Source: Undaria pinnatifida (Eukaryota; Sar; Phaeophyceae; Laminariales; Alariaceae). Taken from it: a DNA stretch of 64,000 bases. Of the stretch, positions 1 through 10,161 are shown piece after piece. A program made the translations under genes and the position numbers. How positions within the stretch are numbered: position 1 is the first letter of the stretch; the number at the start of each line of letters is the position of its first letter. A model generated the notes under the pieces. That model ran no database searches and was not told the origin of the DNA. It saw nothing but the letters and a program-made list of their open reading frames with translations. The stretch lies in assembly GCA_012845835.1 (NCBI GenBank), contig JABAKD010000018.1, forward strand, positions 1,054,001-1,118,000, in the 5' to 3' direction.

Positions 1-679
1 TGCGGCAGCCTGGCGTGTTTTTCACGAAATCGACGACCACGGTTGATGCGATAAAACGCGAACATCAAAGAAAGGCGACCAGATAAATAGCCGCGCCCAC
101 GTAGGCCTACAAGAGATACATCATCGGACTCCGGTGGTAGCGCCACAAGGAAATCATGGCGGCCGCTATGCCAATTTTCCAACGGATAGCTTTGCCAAGC
201 ACCAAGAGACGCATGATACGTTAGAGGTGCACCACATTTCTTCTCGACCGAGGAAGTCTATAGCTCGTCCACAACCGGACTTCGAAGAAACAAAAGAGGG
301 CCACACCCCATGAAGAGACACATGGGCTTAGTATACGAAAGCACATTGCACTCGAAGCGCGAGAACAAAAGGGTTTCATGTGTATGGAAAAAGTTTAGCG
401 CTTTTTTCCGTTGACCAATGCGATCAACGCGGTTAGTTTCTTGTACTTGTACTGGCATAGCACGATAAAACTTCAATCAATCTACCTGGTCGCTGACACG
501 CAAGTGAAGCACGCAGAGAAGCATCGTCAGAGAGACAGGTTCATGTCGCGATGTAGACTGGTTGAATTTGGTGCTGCTGTGAATTGTTGTGACTGCTGGT
601 GTGATCGAGTACAACTGCGATTGCTTCTGTGAGATTTTCCTGTGGCAGCTGTTGTTAACTCCGTGGGCCAAATTCCCGA
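1..679. other. No recognisable gene
   Basis: I see no recognisable coding, RNA or repeat signal here. Short open frames occur on both strands but overlap one another and show no family motif. Confidence 0.5.
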
Positions 680-2400
680 CGATGGGTAATTCGCCGGATG
701 CCGCGGCTCGCGGCATCACAAGCGATGAGGCGGAGGCTGCTCTGCGAGTCCCCGCCACCGCAGCTCTTCCTTGCTATGGATTTGCCTCCAGGGCGCCAGC
801 GGTCGGTGCGTCTCGGACATCGACTGAGAGTGCCAAGTCGACTCGGCAAGGTGAGATGAATTACGCGGGTTCAATGATTGTTTCGATGACAATATGGCCG
901 TGACCAGTGCTTGAATCGGTTTCTTTCTCACGGGAGGTAGCGATTGCCCGTGCTGACCAGGGCTCCAACTTCGACCTGTTCCTCCGCCAGTTCGCCAAGA
1001 ACAACTTTGGTCCGGCGGCTGCCTTAAGCGATGACGGTTACGCTCAAGAGAGGCAGTAGCAAAAAGCTCAACTGACCGATGCCATGATTACGTGGAAGAA
1101 GGTCGACACTTGTAGAATGCTGTGGGTTGTTTGGGGGCGTATCCCCCCACACCTCGGGGACTCCCCTTCTAACCAGCAGTCGTTTGTGATGAAGGTCATC
1201 CACGTACCGGCTAATGTGGTTCTCCAGCCACGTTCTTTGAGCTTCTTTGACATCGGGGCGAATGGGTCCCACGTAGACGGACCGGTCTGACACTCCTTTA
1301 TGGTCTCCGAACGCCCCGGCCTCTTTGGATTGGCCGTCGTCTGCATAACTATGGTAGGGCTCTTGCTCGGGCTCGACAACGATCTCCCATGTCCGGTTTG
1401 AGTAAACACTCTTGGTGAAGCGTTCATGGTGGCGATCCCGTGCCTGCGCGTTCACACCTTCAGTGGCTACAGTCTGCTGTCGATCTTAAAAGCGCATGAC
1501 GTGCTGTTCGAGATGGTCAACGCCAGATCGGCTGTTGGGTGAGCGAGCGCAAGCGCGCTGCACAGCATTCGTTCCCTTTTGTCGCCCCTCCCCGTGCTGG
1601 TACGGGTTTTGACTTCCCACCCATGCGTAAGCTTGTGCGTGCTCTTGAAATTCGTCGGGAGTCGGGCGGAATTGGTCAGGCTCGTGCTCAGCAGTACGTG
1701 TGGCGCTGAGAGACAGCACCCCCAAACGGAAGGCCGCCGCTCCCTTTGATGAGCTGGATCGCCTGGGACCAAAGGAAGAACCAATTCGAGCGCCCCCCTT
1801 GGTCTGCCGGATGTTCGCGTGCACTGGTCAACGCAATTTTTTCCTGGCACATCACTACATGCATCCCCCGCTGACTCGGCAGCCACGTCATCTCTATCCA
1901 ATCACAGAGGCGGTGGCATGGCAAATCTAGGCTGGCGGGCGAAGAGTTGCGGGCGTTGTCGTTGCGTGCGGACATCCCTGCAGAGAGCAACGGCGGGGGG
2001 AACAGATGTGGCGAAGCCGGGTTTGGATCTAAACACGATCCCTGGTGTGAGGTGGGACCAACCATTGGGGGCGCAGCTGCAGCGCTGGCAGTGCGGGGGT
2101 GCGATGCGTCGACAATCGCGCTAAGTCAAAGAGGCTTTGCGGGGACGTGTGTTGGAGCCCGTTGGACTCAGCACTCGTTGAAAAAGTTGACGAATCGGTC
2201 GCATGCCTTGATACAGGTATCCCCAGCAAACGTGTGCGAGGTTCAGTTTGAAACTTGGGGTGCAGAGACACCACGACCAACGCCGAACGCGCGCGCGCCC
2301 GATTGGATGCGGCAGTGGTGGTGTTGTGCGTTGCCGATGCGTGCTACGACAGCGGTGAACCACGTTTTCGTTGTGTTTCCTGACTGTTAAGAGCGTGAAA
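680..2400 (+). pseudogene. Possible degenerate ORF1 (gag-like) region of a DIRS-like element
   Basis: A GC-rich open stretch starts at an ATG near 680 (MGNSPDAAARG) and runs to about 900. A second frame from about 903 to 1061 reads like protein (FDLFLRQFAKNNFGP) before an in-frame TAG, after which the same frame continues. Further coding-like stretches lie near 1550-1690 and 1940-2390. The region lies directly upstream of clear reverse-transcriptase remnants on the same strand, so a decayed gag or ORF1 is the simplest reading. No zinc knuckle or other diagnostic motif was found. The first ORF ends near a good splice donor (AAG|GTGAGA at about 849) and could instead be a host exon with an N-terminal glycine myristoylation-type start. 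The identification is weak. Confidence 0.3.
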
Positions 2401-2442
2401 TGTTCCCCAAAACTGTTTTGGACGAAACTTTATTCTGTATAG

Positions 2443-2711
2443 GACCAAGGCTACGGTAGGGGGGGTACCCCCATTTTCACTGGTGTGTTAGAGCCACTCG
2501 CACGAGTAGCTCTGTACCCTACGGATGGAGATGGTTTAGGCACTTGGTTTGGCGCAGCTTAGATCACCTTTGCATCGCGGATTGATTTCGTCAATGTAAA
2601 ACATAAAAAAAACGTAAGATTGCATAGGAACAAAGGGGTTACTCGCGCGAGTGACCCCTAGCCACTGAAATAAAAGGCTCAAAAGGGGACCCCCCTACCG
2701 TAGCCTGGGTC
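2443..2711. mobile_element. 269-bp TIR element, family M1, with ATAG target duplication
   Basis: The ends are inverted repeats of about 22 bp: GACCAAGGCTACGGTAGGGG at the left and the complement of GACCCAGGCTACGGTAGGGG at the right. ATAG flanks both sides (2439-2442 and 2712-2715), a 4-bp target duplication. Inside are two palindromes, about 2491-2512 (CACTCGCACGAGTAG) and 2641-2652 (ACTCGCGCGAGT). An inverted copy lies at 58571-58831. There is no coding capacity, so it is a MITE-like non-autonomous DNA transposon. It sits inside the DIRS-like remnant and so inserted after it. Confidence 0.85.
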
Positions 2712-3106
2712 ATAGGATGAACCCCTTATGCCATAGGTATACAACACGGAATCATTCAAACAGAATGACTAATTTCCTGCGATTTTAGGTTTAGGAGCCC
2801 CGTCATTCGTAACCCACTTTTGACGATTAGAGATACCTCTATCGTAGCACGCCCCCGCGCAGAATAGCGTAGCGCGCTCGGTATCATCAACAGGTTCCGC
2901 GAATCTCGATCAGGTGGACAGCGTGGGGTCATCTCGTCTTCGTTCCTGTCACGGCAGTGTTGCGCATCGCACGTCTTCTCTCGGAACCTTACGCCTCGCT
3001 GCAAATATCCATCCTCAAATCGTGCGTCATTGGTTTATTAAAGTTAAGAATACCCCCGGTGTTGATCGGGTGATTCGTGTTCTGATACCGGAGTTCCCGG
3101 TGTGCG

Positions 3107-3971
3107 TTGCGGGGGGACGAAAACCGAATGGTGAGCTTGCATACGGTAACGACCCGAGCGTCGCCCCTCATGCCCTTGTTGCTGACCTATCAAATATTTG
3201 CTGGCGTTCTACACACGCGGGCCTTGAGGTTTGCATTGAATTCCGCGTCTGGTATCCAACGTGTACGTGTTTCGCCTTTATCGTTCGTTCTGAACCCTAT
3301 GTTCCGCATAAGTCACGATCTCACGTTTGCGTGCGCGCGACTAGTCCAGCTTTTACGACGATACAGATTTTTTCCCCGCCCCCACCTACGATCTCGGTCA
3401 TTTCTTCATAATGGTTTTTTAGGGGTGTGTTTTTTCGCGGGAGAAGCACGGTCCGACCGATAGAATTGTCCATTGCAGTATTGACGTGAAAAACGCCCAT
3501 CGACCAGTCTTAGTTAATCCGGTGGAGGCGCCGATGTTTGGGAACGCAATAGGTGGCTACGTAGTGGTTGTAGATTTTCGATTGCAATTCGGGCGACGTA
3601 CTAGCGCTGGGTTCTGAAGGTTGATGACGTTAGAGCTGGGACACGCCTACACCCACTCTACATTTCTAGACGCGGCCGTTTCACCTCAAGGGGTTGTCAT
3701 CGTCACGCATGTGCGGCTTTCTCCGCCGCAGGGGGGGTCGGTTGGGTCTCTCCCTCCTGATTGTAGGCTCGTTTCCAAGAGCGGCTACGCCGAGAGTTGT
3801 TTGTTGATGCCGTACTACGTGGACGACGGCATTCTTATCGACATGAAGCGTTGGCCGGACGCCCGTCGCTGTATGCGGGCCGGGCAGTCGTTGGAGTCGG
3901 ACAACTCGCGATTGTTGGGCACACGTGGCGCTCCCGATCCTCCTCTGTCCACCAGCAGAAGCACTAATTGA
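3107..3971 (+). pseudogene. Reverse transcriptase remnant (YVDD type)
   Basis: The region would encode the RNA-dependent DNA polymerase of a retroelement. In order it shows RISHDLTFA (about 3305-3331), then from 3480 one frame with IDVKNAHRPV, a VVVVDFRLQFG palm motif, HAYTHSTF, and the catalytic YVDDG box (about 3818-3832) followed by RLLG. The frame from 3480 is interrupted by a TGA at 3615-3617, at a place where related elements usually have the Trp of a G-F-W triplet; a TGG-to-TGA change would explain it. A frameshift separates it from the RISHDLTFA block. The family resemblance comes from motif recognition and the element is clearly inactive. Confidence 0.7.
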
Positions 3972-4488
3972 CACCCGTGTCTCGAAATGTTGAGCTGGTT
4001 AGTGGGCCCAGAGGCGCTTCCAGTGACGTCGCCGCGACACACGAGCGTCAAGCTCTGATCGCTTCTAGCAGAGTGCCCCCCGTCGAACATATGTGCTTCC
4101 GCTGAGCCGGTGTCACAGCTCGCGGGTTTCCTAGTGCACATCTCGATTGCCGTTCGTCCCGAGGCTTTCTTAGTGTATCGTTTATTGGCTCGTGTGGGAT
4201 GCTGCGCATCGCATCCGGTTATAACTTCAGTAGCAAAGTGGCCAATCCTTGGCGTCGTGTTGCCCATGGGACCGAGCTCAATCTGGATCTAGAGCTCTGG
4301 CGGTAATTCCTTGACAAAAGTGTTGGCACGCTCAACGGCGTGTTGTCGGGGCCGATGTATGTTCGTTTGACCGCCCAGCACAACATACGTTGTTGTCTGA
4401 CGGGTAAATCCCGACATGACGGGGGATACAGTTTCGAAATCAGTGTTTACTGGAGCTTTAATCTTACCGGCCAGGAACAGTCACGGTT

Positions 4489-4965
4489 TTGCGGCTCGAG
4501 AAGCACGGCCAGGGCGTGGACGACGTACCAATCAACGTGCTTCAACCTGCAGGCAGGGTTGTCTCGGTCTTGGTCCTAGTCTCTTGGTGTGCCGATCGAC
4601 CACCAGCGGCGGGAGATTGTGTGTTGTTGCAGGGAGACAATGGGCTCTCGGTGCATTGGGCTTGGCGGTGCCGGGGCAGACTGGAACAGCGTTCAAGTTG
4701 CCCTAATGCGTCTTCTCGGCGTTTGCAAGTGTCGGCTGGATGGCACTTAGACGCAATGCATGTGCGTGGTATTCACAACGTTTGCTCCAATGCTATCTCT
4801 TGCTGGAACTGGGACTCCGTTCTTGGAGACTTCCGCACTGTTCGTCCAAACACCCCGTGGCAGGTTCGGGACCGAGGGGCCATCGGCATGTCTCTCTGTA
4901 CATCGGTGTTGCCCTTAGGCTCGTTCGAATCGCCGTTGAAACCTCGACTGCACGAGCTAATTTGA
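4489..4965 (+). pseudogene. RNase H-like remnant of the DIRS-like pol
   Basis: The frame contains LLQGDNGLSVHWAWRCRG (GDN near 4633-4641) and, further on, HVRGIHNVCSNAISCWN, the C-terminal RNase H signature usually seen as H-x-x-G-x-x-N-x-x-A-D-x-x-S-R-W. An intermediate helix-like block (ALMRLLG) lies in another frame, so at least two frameshifts have occurred. The expected Asp before the Ser is replaced by Asn and the Arg by Cys, consistent with a dead copy. It follows the RT block at the expected distance. Confidence 0.6.
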
Positions 4966-5214
4966 GGATGTTTTGCTCATTGGTAAACGTTTGGGTACGT
5001 TGTGGTTTTCTCGTCTTTCTTCAGCGCGTCATTGACGGTATGATCAACGTGTGGTAACTATTTGAGTACATAGTGTAAGCCTTCGCCACCGAGAACTGCT
5101 ATCATCGACATTCGAAATATATCTGTTTGCTATCAAGACTTTCCAACGCATTTCGCGCGGTTTTGAGCTCGACGTCACCCACTCTGTCGTCGCAGGCACT
5201 CTCAAAGGCGTGGC

Positions 5215-5601
5215 GTGCTCGCAATCCAACGTGGGTACGTACGCCGGCCCGAGTCGTGGGTCATCTTTCTTGTTGGCGAAAGATTGATGCCTGCGTGGCC
5301 TAACGAGGTGCACGTGTTGCGGCCTTCGATGAGTGTGTCGCTTTTATTCTTGCCCTGCGCGTTTAAAATGTTCACGGAACCTCGGTCGCGTATTCACAAA
5401 ACGCATTGTGTAGGGCTAGCAGACGTGGCTGTCTTTCGCGGTCGGGTAAAGCTAGGCTTGGCGCAATGGTCAACAGCTGACAAGTTTCGTGGGTCCAATA
5501 ACGACCAGTTGCGCAACTGGGCGTTGTTTTACGCGTTTGGATGGGTTCACCGAAGGCCGTGCGAGCCGCTGGCAACGCCGTCGGTCTTGTACTCGAGTTG
5601 A
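5215..5601 (+). pseudogene. Tyrosine-recombinase-like remnant
   Basis: A 128-residue open frame contains HCVGLADVAVF followed by ADKFRGSNNDQLRN, resembling the fragment of DIRS-type tyrosine recombinases in which an (F/R)GSK-x-DQ stretch follows the inner core strand. I could not place the full Arg-His-Arg-Tyr catalytic set, and the Lys expected in this stretch reads Asn. Position directly downstream of the RNase H remnant supports the call. It may only be a fragment. Confidence 0.45.
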
Positions 5602-6032
5602 TGTATATTTATTTCTTTATGCGCTCGTCACCTCCCTTGGAGGCTTATGGCAGTGGTGGTGACCGAATGTCCATGTGGCAGAAGGAACAAACGACGGTAG
5701 CTCTGCGAGAAGTTTTTCCGTTGGCGAGTGTGCGGTCGGACAAGTGCGCTTTGCACTCCCTTTTGATTGGAGGTGCAGCGCATTTGTTAGCAGGGACGTG
5801 GTTCTTCAGAGCCGTTGCAGGGAGAGGGCTGATGGGCGTCTGATGCGTATAAGGCGTACGCTCGTAGACACAAAAATTATGCCAGCAGGGTAGCAAACGA
5901 AATTGCCCAAGATGTGATGGGTAGCGGGATCCAGCCCCAGCAGGGTGTACATTGGGGATGAGGTAACCTTACTCAAAAGCTGGAGCCGTAGAAGTCGACA
6001 TGAGGTCAATTCGAGCTACTATCGCATCCTTC

Positions 6033-6312
6033 ATACAAGCTACGGTAAGGGGGTGACTTTTGCGCCGGGAAGGGTTGCAGTGGCAGGGGACCACTCGTGC
6101 GAGTGACACCGCCGATCCGTTGCGATCTGAAGCTTTGACCACCATTCGAACATCCAAAATGGATACGACAATGGAATGATAAGCTACGCTGCGCTACAAA
6201 CTAAACGCCTGATGATGAATTTTTCGTTTGTGAGGTACGGAGTCCCTCAAGCGAGTGGCTCAAACAAAGTGGTGGTGAAAATTGGGGTACCCACCGTACG
6301 GTAGTTACGGTC
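6033..6312. mobile_element. TIR element, family M1, diverged copy
   Basis: The left end (ACAAGCTACGGTAAGGGGG) and right end (GGGGTACCCACCGTACGGTAG) match the M1 termini. The interior keeps CACTCGTGCGAGTGAC near the left end and a GAGTGGCTCAAA segment near the right end. It is about 280 bp. No clean target duplication is visible, so the borders are good to a few bases only. Confidence 0.6.
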
Positions 6313-6375
6313 CTACGTATATGTGCCACACGGGCACCAAGAAGGACTTGGATATTGACGTGCGCACCATATGTT

Positions 6376-6621
6376 GAGTCATCCCACGGTAGGGGCTGCA
6401 CTTTCTGCGCGAAAACGTCCCTGGGCGATTGAGTTCCTCATGTGAGGAACTAATGGTCAATGAAGTAATTTTACGAGTACACTGTATTTTCGGACTAAGG
6501 CATAGAAGCTTGGTCGGGTTGCGCGAACGATTGCCTTCCAACTCCTATTCAGGTGAGATATTGAGTTCCTCATGTGAGGAGCTCAGGGACTTTCTGATCC
6601 AACCCTACCGTGAGATGGCTC
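6376..6621. mobile_element. 246-bp TIR element, family M2, with TGTT target duplication
   Basis: The ends are inverted repeats, GAGTCATCCCACGGTAGGGG at the left and the complement of GAGCCATCTCACGGTAGGG at the right. TGTT flanks both sides (6372-6375 and 6622-6625). Two near-perfect palindromes, GAGTTCCTCATGTGAGGAAC (6431-6450) and a close variant at 6563-6584, lie inside each end. It is non-coding. A truncated copy begins at 63939 and others are near 36.7, 50.8 and 60.1 kb. The termini share ACGGTAGGG with family M1. Confidence 0.85.
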
Positions 6622-6625
6622 TGTT

Positions 6626-8234
6626 ATAGCAACAAGGGGGCAGAGGGGGGGGGTGCAATGCGTTCGTAAGCTGAGATAAATACCATTTATTGAAATCTGA
6701 GGTCGAAAGATCGAAATTTCCAGCTGGGATGGATGTTGGGACAGGTGTACGGAAGATGGCGTGGGGGTGCTGTTAGAACAGGCCCGGAGGTATGCCCTTC
6801 TCCGCACCCTCCGTCCTCCGAGCGGGGGGGTGCACCTAAACTCGAACATTATGGCGAAGAAAAACGTGTAATGGAACAAATGATTTCGGGTTGAGGTGCC
6901 CAGTCGTTCAAACAAAAATAACATCTATCGTATCACATTATTAACAGGAAGGAGAACGCACGTACCCGAACACTAGACAATTAGCACAAAACACGAATAA
7001 TCGCTCAATATTTCAATAGCCTAATCGCCAGTTATGATTTGCGCGCAGCTGTTTGAGGTTCCCTTCCCCACTCAGAGAGTGGTGGCTTCCCAACATGGGT
7101 CGCCAAAGGAAAGGAGAGGCTGGCGGCGGCACACACGCGACCACTCGAGCCGCCGCTTTTGTCCACGCACCCTGGTCGGTGTCCATCAGAAGGGCGTGAT
7201 ATGACTTTATGTGGTTCTTCGGTTCCCCACATATTCGAAGAACAATGTGCCCTTTTCCTTGATAGGAATCGGTTATTGCTTTGCGAAATCGAATGCGGTT
7301 GGGACTTTGGTCTTCCTCGTTCTATTTTGGAAATATTTCGCTGACCATGATAACAAAACGTCGTCTTGGACAACCATGTGCTTATTGATTCTGACCTGTA
7401 GACCATGGCATTGTAAACTACGTTAGATTACAGTTTTTGAAGGTTTGCTTTGCCCAGAATGTAGACCTCATTTTTGGGGGAAATCTAACTCAAACAAAGA
7501 GGGGGCACATCGATCACAAGACTACAGTATAGGAGAAACGCTTTGCACGGTAATGGGGGACGCGTTTCCGCTACAATGGTTTCCGAATGAGAGAGGTATC
7601 CAATTTCGTATGTATGTCGTAAAATTGTCCTGCAGTATTTCGTGCTTGCTTTCCGTCCCGGCCCAAAGGTTCGTGCGTATCTGGCTTGATTTCCAATTTT
7701 GTCAGACCCAGTTCCACGTGCCCACAAGGTAAAAGAGCACCTCAATTTTGACGCCTCATAACAGAGTAGGGGCAATTATTCTGAAGAATGTGGCGGGGGT
7801 TCCATCTCTTCATCATTAGGGTGGGCGCTGCCAACTTCCTGTCCTAGCAAAAGAGTCAGACCCGATTCGGCGTTTGTCTATACCGAATTTGGAAAATATA
7901 CCTGACCGAACTGCGGTGATTACTTACAGCCAGATATATTACGTCTGTTCACATCGCGAAACCAATATGGACAACCAGGTGCGTATCCAAATGATCCCCC
8001 TACGATGTCAGAAGTGGTCCCCGGCTAGAGAACCTGGGCGACACCGGTGACGGAAGTGCCTGCGTCCATCTCTGCTGCAAACGTTGCTACCCCTGCTGGC
8101 GGGGTATATTTCGAGTTCAAAGTGCCCGGGGTGTATGTTTACCTCAGGAACACCAACAATGAAGAACGTGTACAAATTGATTAATTTTCGCCTAATAATT
8201 CCATGTCCTATCCGCCGCTTGCCGCAAACATTAG
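6626..8234. other. No recognisable gene
   Basis: G-runs and short open frames occur, but nothing recognisable. Upstream exons of the Patched-type gene would be expected on the + strand here or further upstream; I searched by eye for the typical transmembrane segment with G-x-S-V-D-(Y/F) and did not find it. Confidence 0.4.
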
Positions 8235-8405
8235 GACGCGGGCACCACTAAAGACATGCGCATAGCAAACGCCATGGGGGAAATCGGTCCGTCCGTCATG
8301 ATGGGCGCAGCTACGACATTCCTGGGCATCATGCCGATGGCCTTCGCCAACAACGTGATCTTCCGAGTGTTTTTCAAGATGTTCCTCGTTATCATCAGCT
8401 TTGGG
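8235..8405 (+). CDS. Patched/RND-type membrane protein, exon encoding two transmembrane segments
   Basis: This 171-bp exon (57 codons) starts after the acceptor ACATTAG and ends at the donor GG|GTCAGT, both in phase 0. It reads DAGTTKDMRIANAMGEIG, then a membrane segment (PSVMMGAATTFLGIMPMAFA), then NNVIFRVFFKMFLVIISFG. The pattern G-x-S-V-x-x-G-A-x-T-T-F-L-G followed by I-F-R-x-F-F-K is characteristic of the last membrane helices of the Patched/NPC1/Dispatched group of sterol-sensing and RND transporters. These are multi-pass proteins of plasma or internal membranes, often moving lipids or sterols. The exact subfamily and substrate cannot be told from one exon. The GTCAGT donor is not the strongest consensus, but the protein sequence continues exactly into the next exon. 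Confidence 0.8.
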
Positions 8406-10083
8406 GTCAGTGCTTAGAGTGGTTGTTGGGCCGCGTGCTACGATAGTTGTGCACCGTTTTTTTTCTGGGGTTCCTCAATTTTGGGAGCTTACGATTTCTC
8501 CCAAAAAGAGCTGATTTAGAGAAAAACTAAGCTACTATCGGATGAAAAAGCCCATGATCTAGGTGTACAAGGAAACTCGTGATAAACAAATGAGCTATGT
8601 CGGACGATTTTGGGTCAAGGTGCCCCGTCATTCATTAAACATCTCAAGATGAAGTGAAAATTTTATCGCAGCATGCGTCTTGGGGTGGTTCATATCCATG
8701 GCAAGGGTCTATCCTCGGCGATGGTTTGTTCCACAACAGGTTTACTGCCTGCAATACGAGGGTAGGGAGCAAAAAACCCTTTTAAACTGCTGGCTAGCGG
8801 TTAACAAACATAGCATGTAATATGTCTCCAGAACCAATTGGGCCTCATAGGCTGAGAAGCGTGTGTTCGCCCTCGTTTGCCGAAGGCAAGATGCGTAGAC
8901 GAGACGGACACGAGCACATATCGCCGCAGCAACAAAAGGCAGAAAGAGTCACCATATTCCACCCTTTTTTACGTTGTGTGTGTCGAACCTGATCACTTTC
9001 TTTGTGTAACTACGGCCGGAGGTCACAATAAATATGCACAAGAATTTGTGGATATAGCAGAACCACGCCTACGGGGGTCGTCCAATGCCCTCACCCAAAG
9101 AGTTCTCCCTTGAATCTCATCACCTTCCGATGCGTGTTGCCATCGGTGTGCAAAGAACCACTCGCAAGGGGCCGACGACTATATATTAAATTGCAGTGTT
9201 GCGAGGAAGATGCGGAGGCTTGATGCTGCTCGCAGAGCAACTAACCGCGCCTTGGCGGCTTGGTGCACGCGATGCCGGATTTGTAGGTGGAAATTTCGAT
9301 CGCTTTGCTAGCGTTGTGAGATGCGAGTCTATGGTCATATGGTGCTATCATGGAGGAAATTCGTACGCCTACCACTCACTGCCAACCCACTCTTTCTTCG
9401 CGTGGCCTGGCTTCGAAGGGGGTTTGTGATAAAAGCCGACTTACGGTGGGGGCGCCACTTATGGGGCATATTTATCGACGGTATAAATATTCAGGCGTGT
9501 GTGACGATTCCTTTGGTTGTAGTTTCGAATTGTACACCGGCGTACGTCAATTCTATGTTTTATGTGGTGCAAGGTGTTGTGTGCATTTATCCGTTTCTCC
9601 TGTGTGCTACTGAACCATGCGCGGATGGCCTAGCCGTGATACACAGAAGGGCTCAACGTACCAGCCCTGCAGAAGCCGTGGCGGTCTATGATCAACACAC
9701 GCAGGCATTTGGAGTTCAGATGGTACCCTGGATCACCGTCGCCGTTTACACATGTTAGAAACGACACACGCTCTGCCATAAGGTGCACCATTTCGTTTCC
9801 GGGACTCTTAACCTTTAACGGAGCTGTATGCAAATAGTAGCATAGTACCTCACACAAGAAGCATTATGGAGCAAATTTGAGGTTCAGCCCGGTTACCAAC
9901 CAAACTCAAGACCCAGGCATAAAAAATGAGAATATTTAGCGAAACAAAAATGTGACATTCAGTCCATTTAAGGGTTAAGCGAGTCTTGCCATTCAGAAAC
10001 ATAAATGGCTCAAAAAATGCTACCTGCTATCGCAACGAGCGCCGAGACTTTGCGACGGATTGATGTTGTTCGCACATCAACAG
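8406..10083. other. Intron of the Patched-type gene (1,678 bp)
   Basis: The gap between two exons whose reading frames join without a residue lost. It contains short open frames (for example at 9196-9758) but no family motif, and no clear copy of the repeat families seen elsewhere in the window. Confidence 0.65.
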
Positions 10084-10161
10084 GTCTGGCACGGTGTGGC
10101 ATTCATCCCAGTGGCGCTCTCCTTGCTTCCCGGTTGGATGCCGTGCTCACCGCACTCTAAG
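10084..10161 (+). CDS. Patched/RND-type membrane protein, following exon
   Basis: This 78-bp exon (26 codons) starts after ATCAACAG and ends at AAG|GTTAGG, phase 0 at both ends. It encodes VWHGVAFIPVALSLLPGWMP and a short hydrophilic run. The H-G-x-x-F-(I/L)-P-V-x-L-S motif is the hallmark of the terminal helix in Patched-type proteins and follows directly on the IISFG that ends the previous exon. It probably encodes the last membrane helix and the start of the cytosolic tail; the tail exon was not found. The donor is weaker than consensus, so the 3' border is less certain than the 5' one. Confidence 0.75.

Larger units (their letters stand above)
2900..5850 (+). mobile_element. Degenerate DIRS-like retrotransposon, pol region
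   Basis: Three consecutive blocks on the + strand give the order reverse transcriptase (about 3100-3990), RNase H (about 4489-4965) and tyrosine-recombinase-like (about 5215-5601), which is the order seen in DIRS-group elements. All three are broken by frameshifts and stops. No terminal or internal complementary repeats were found, so the borders are approximate. I saw no LTRs, DDE integrase or aspartic protease, which argues against Ty3/gypsy. Confidence 0.55.
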
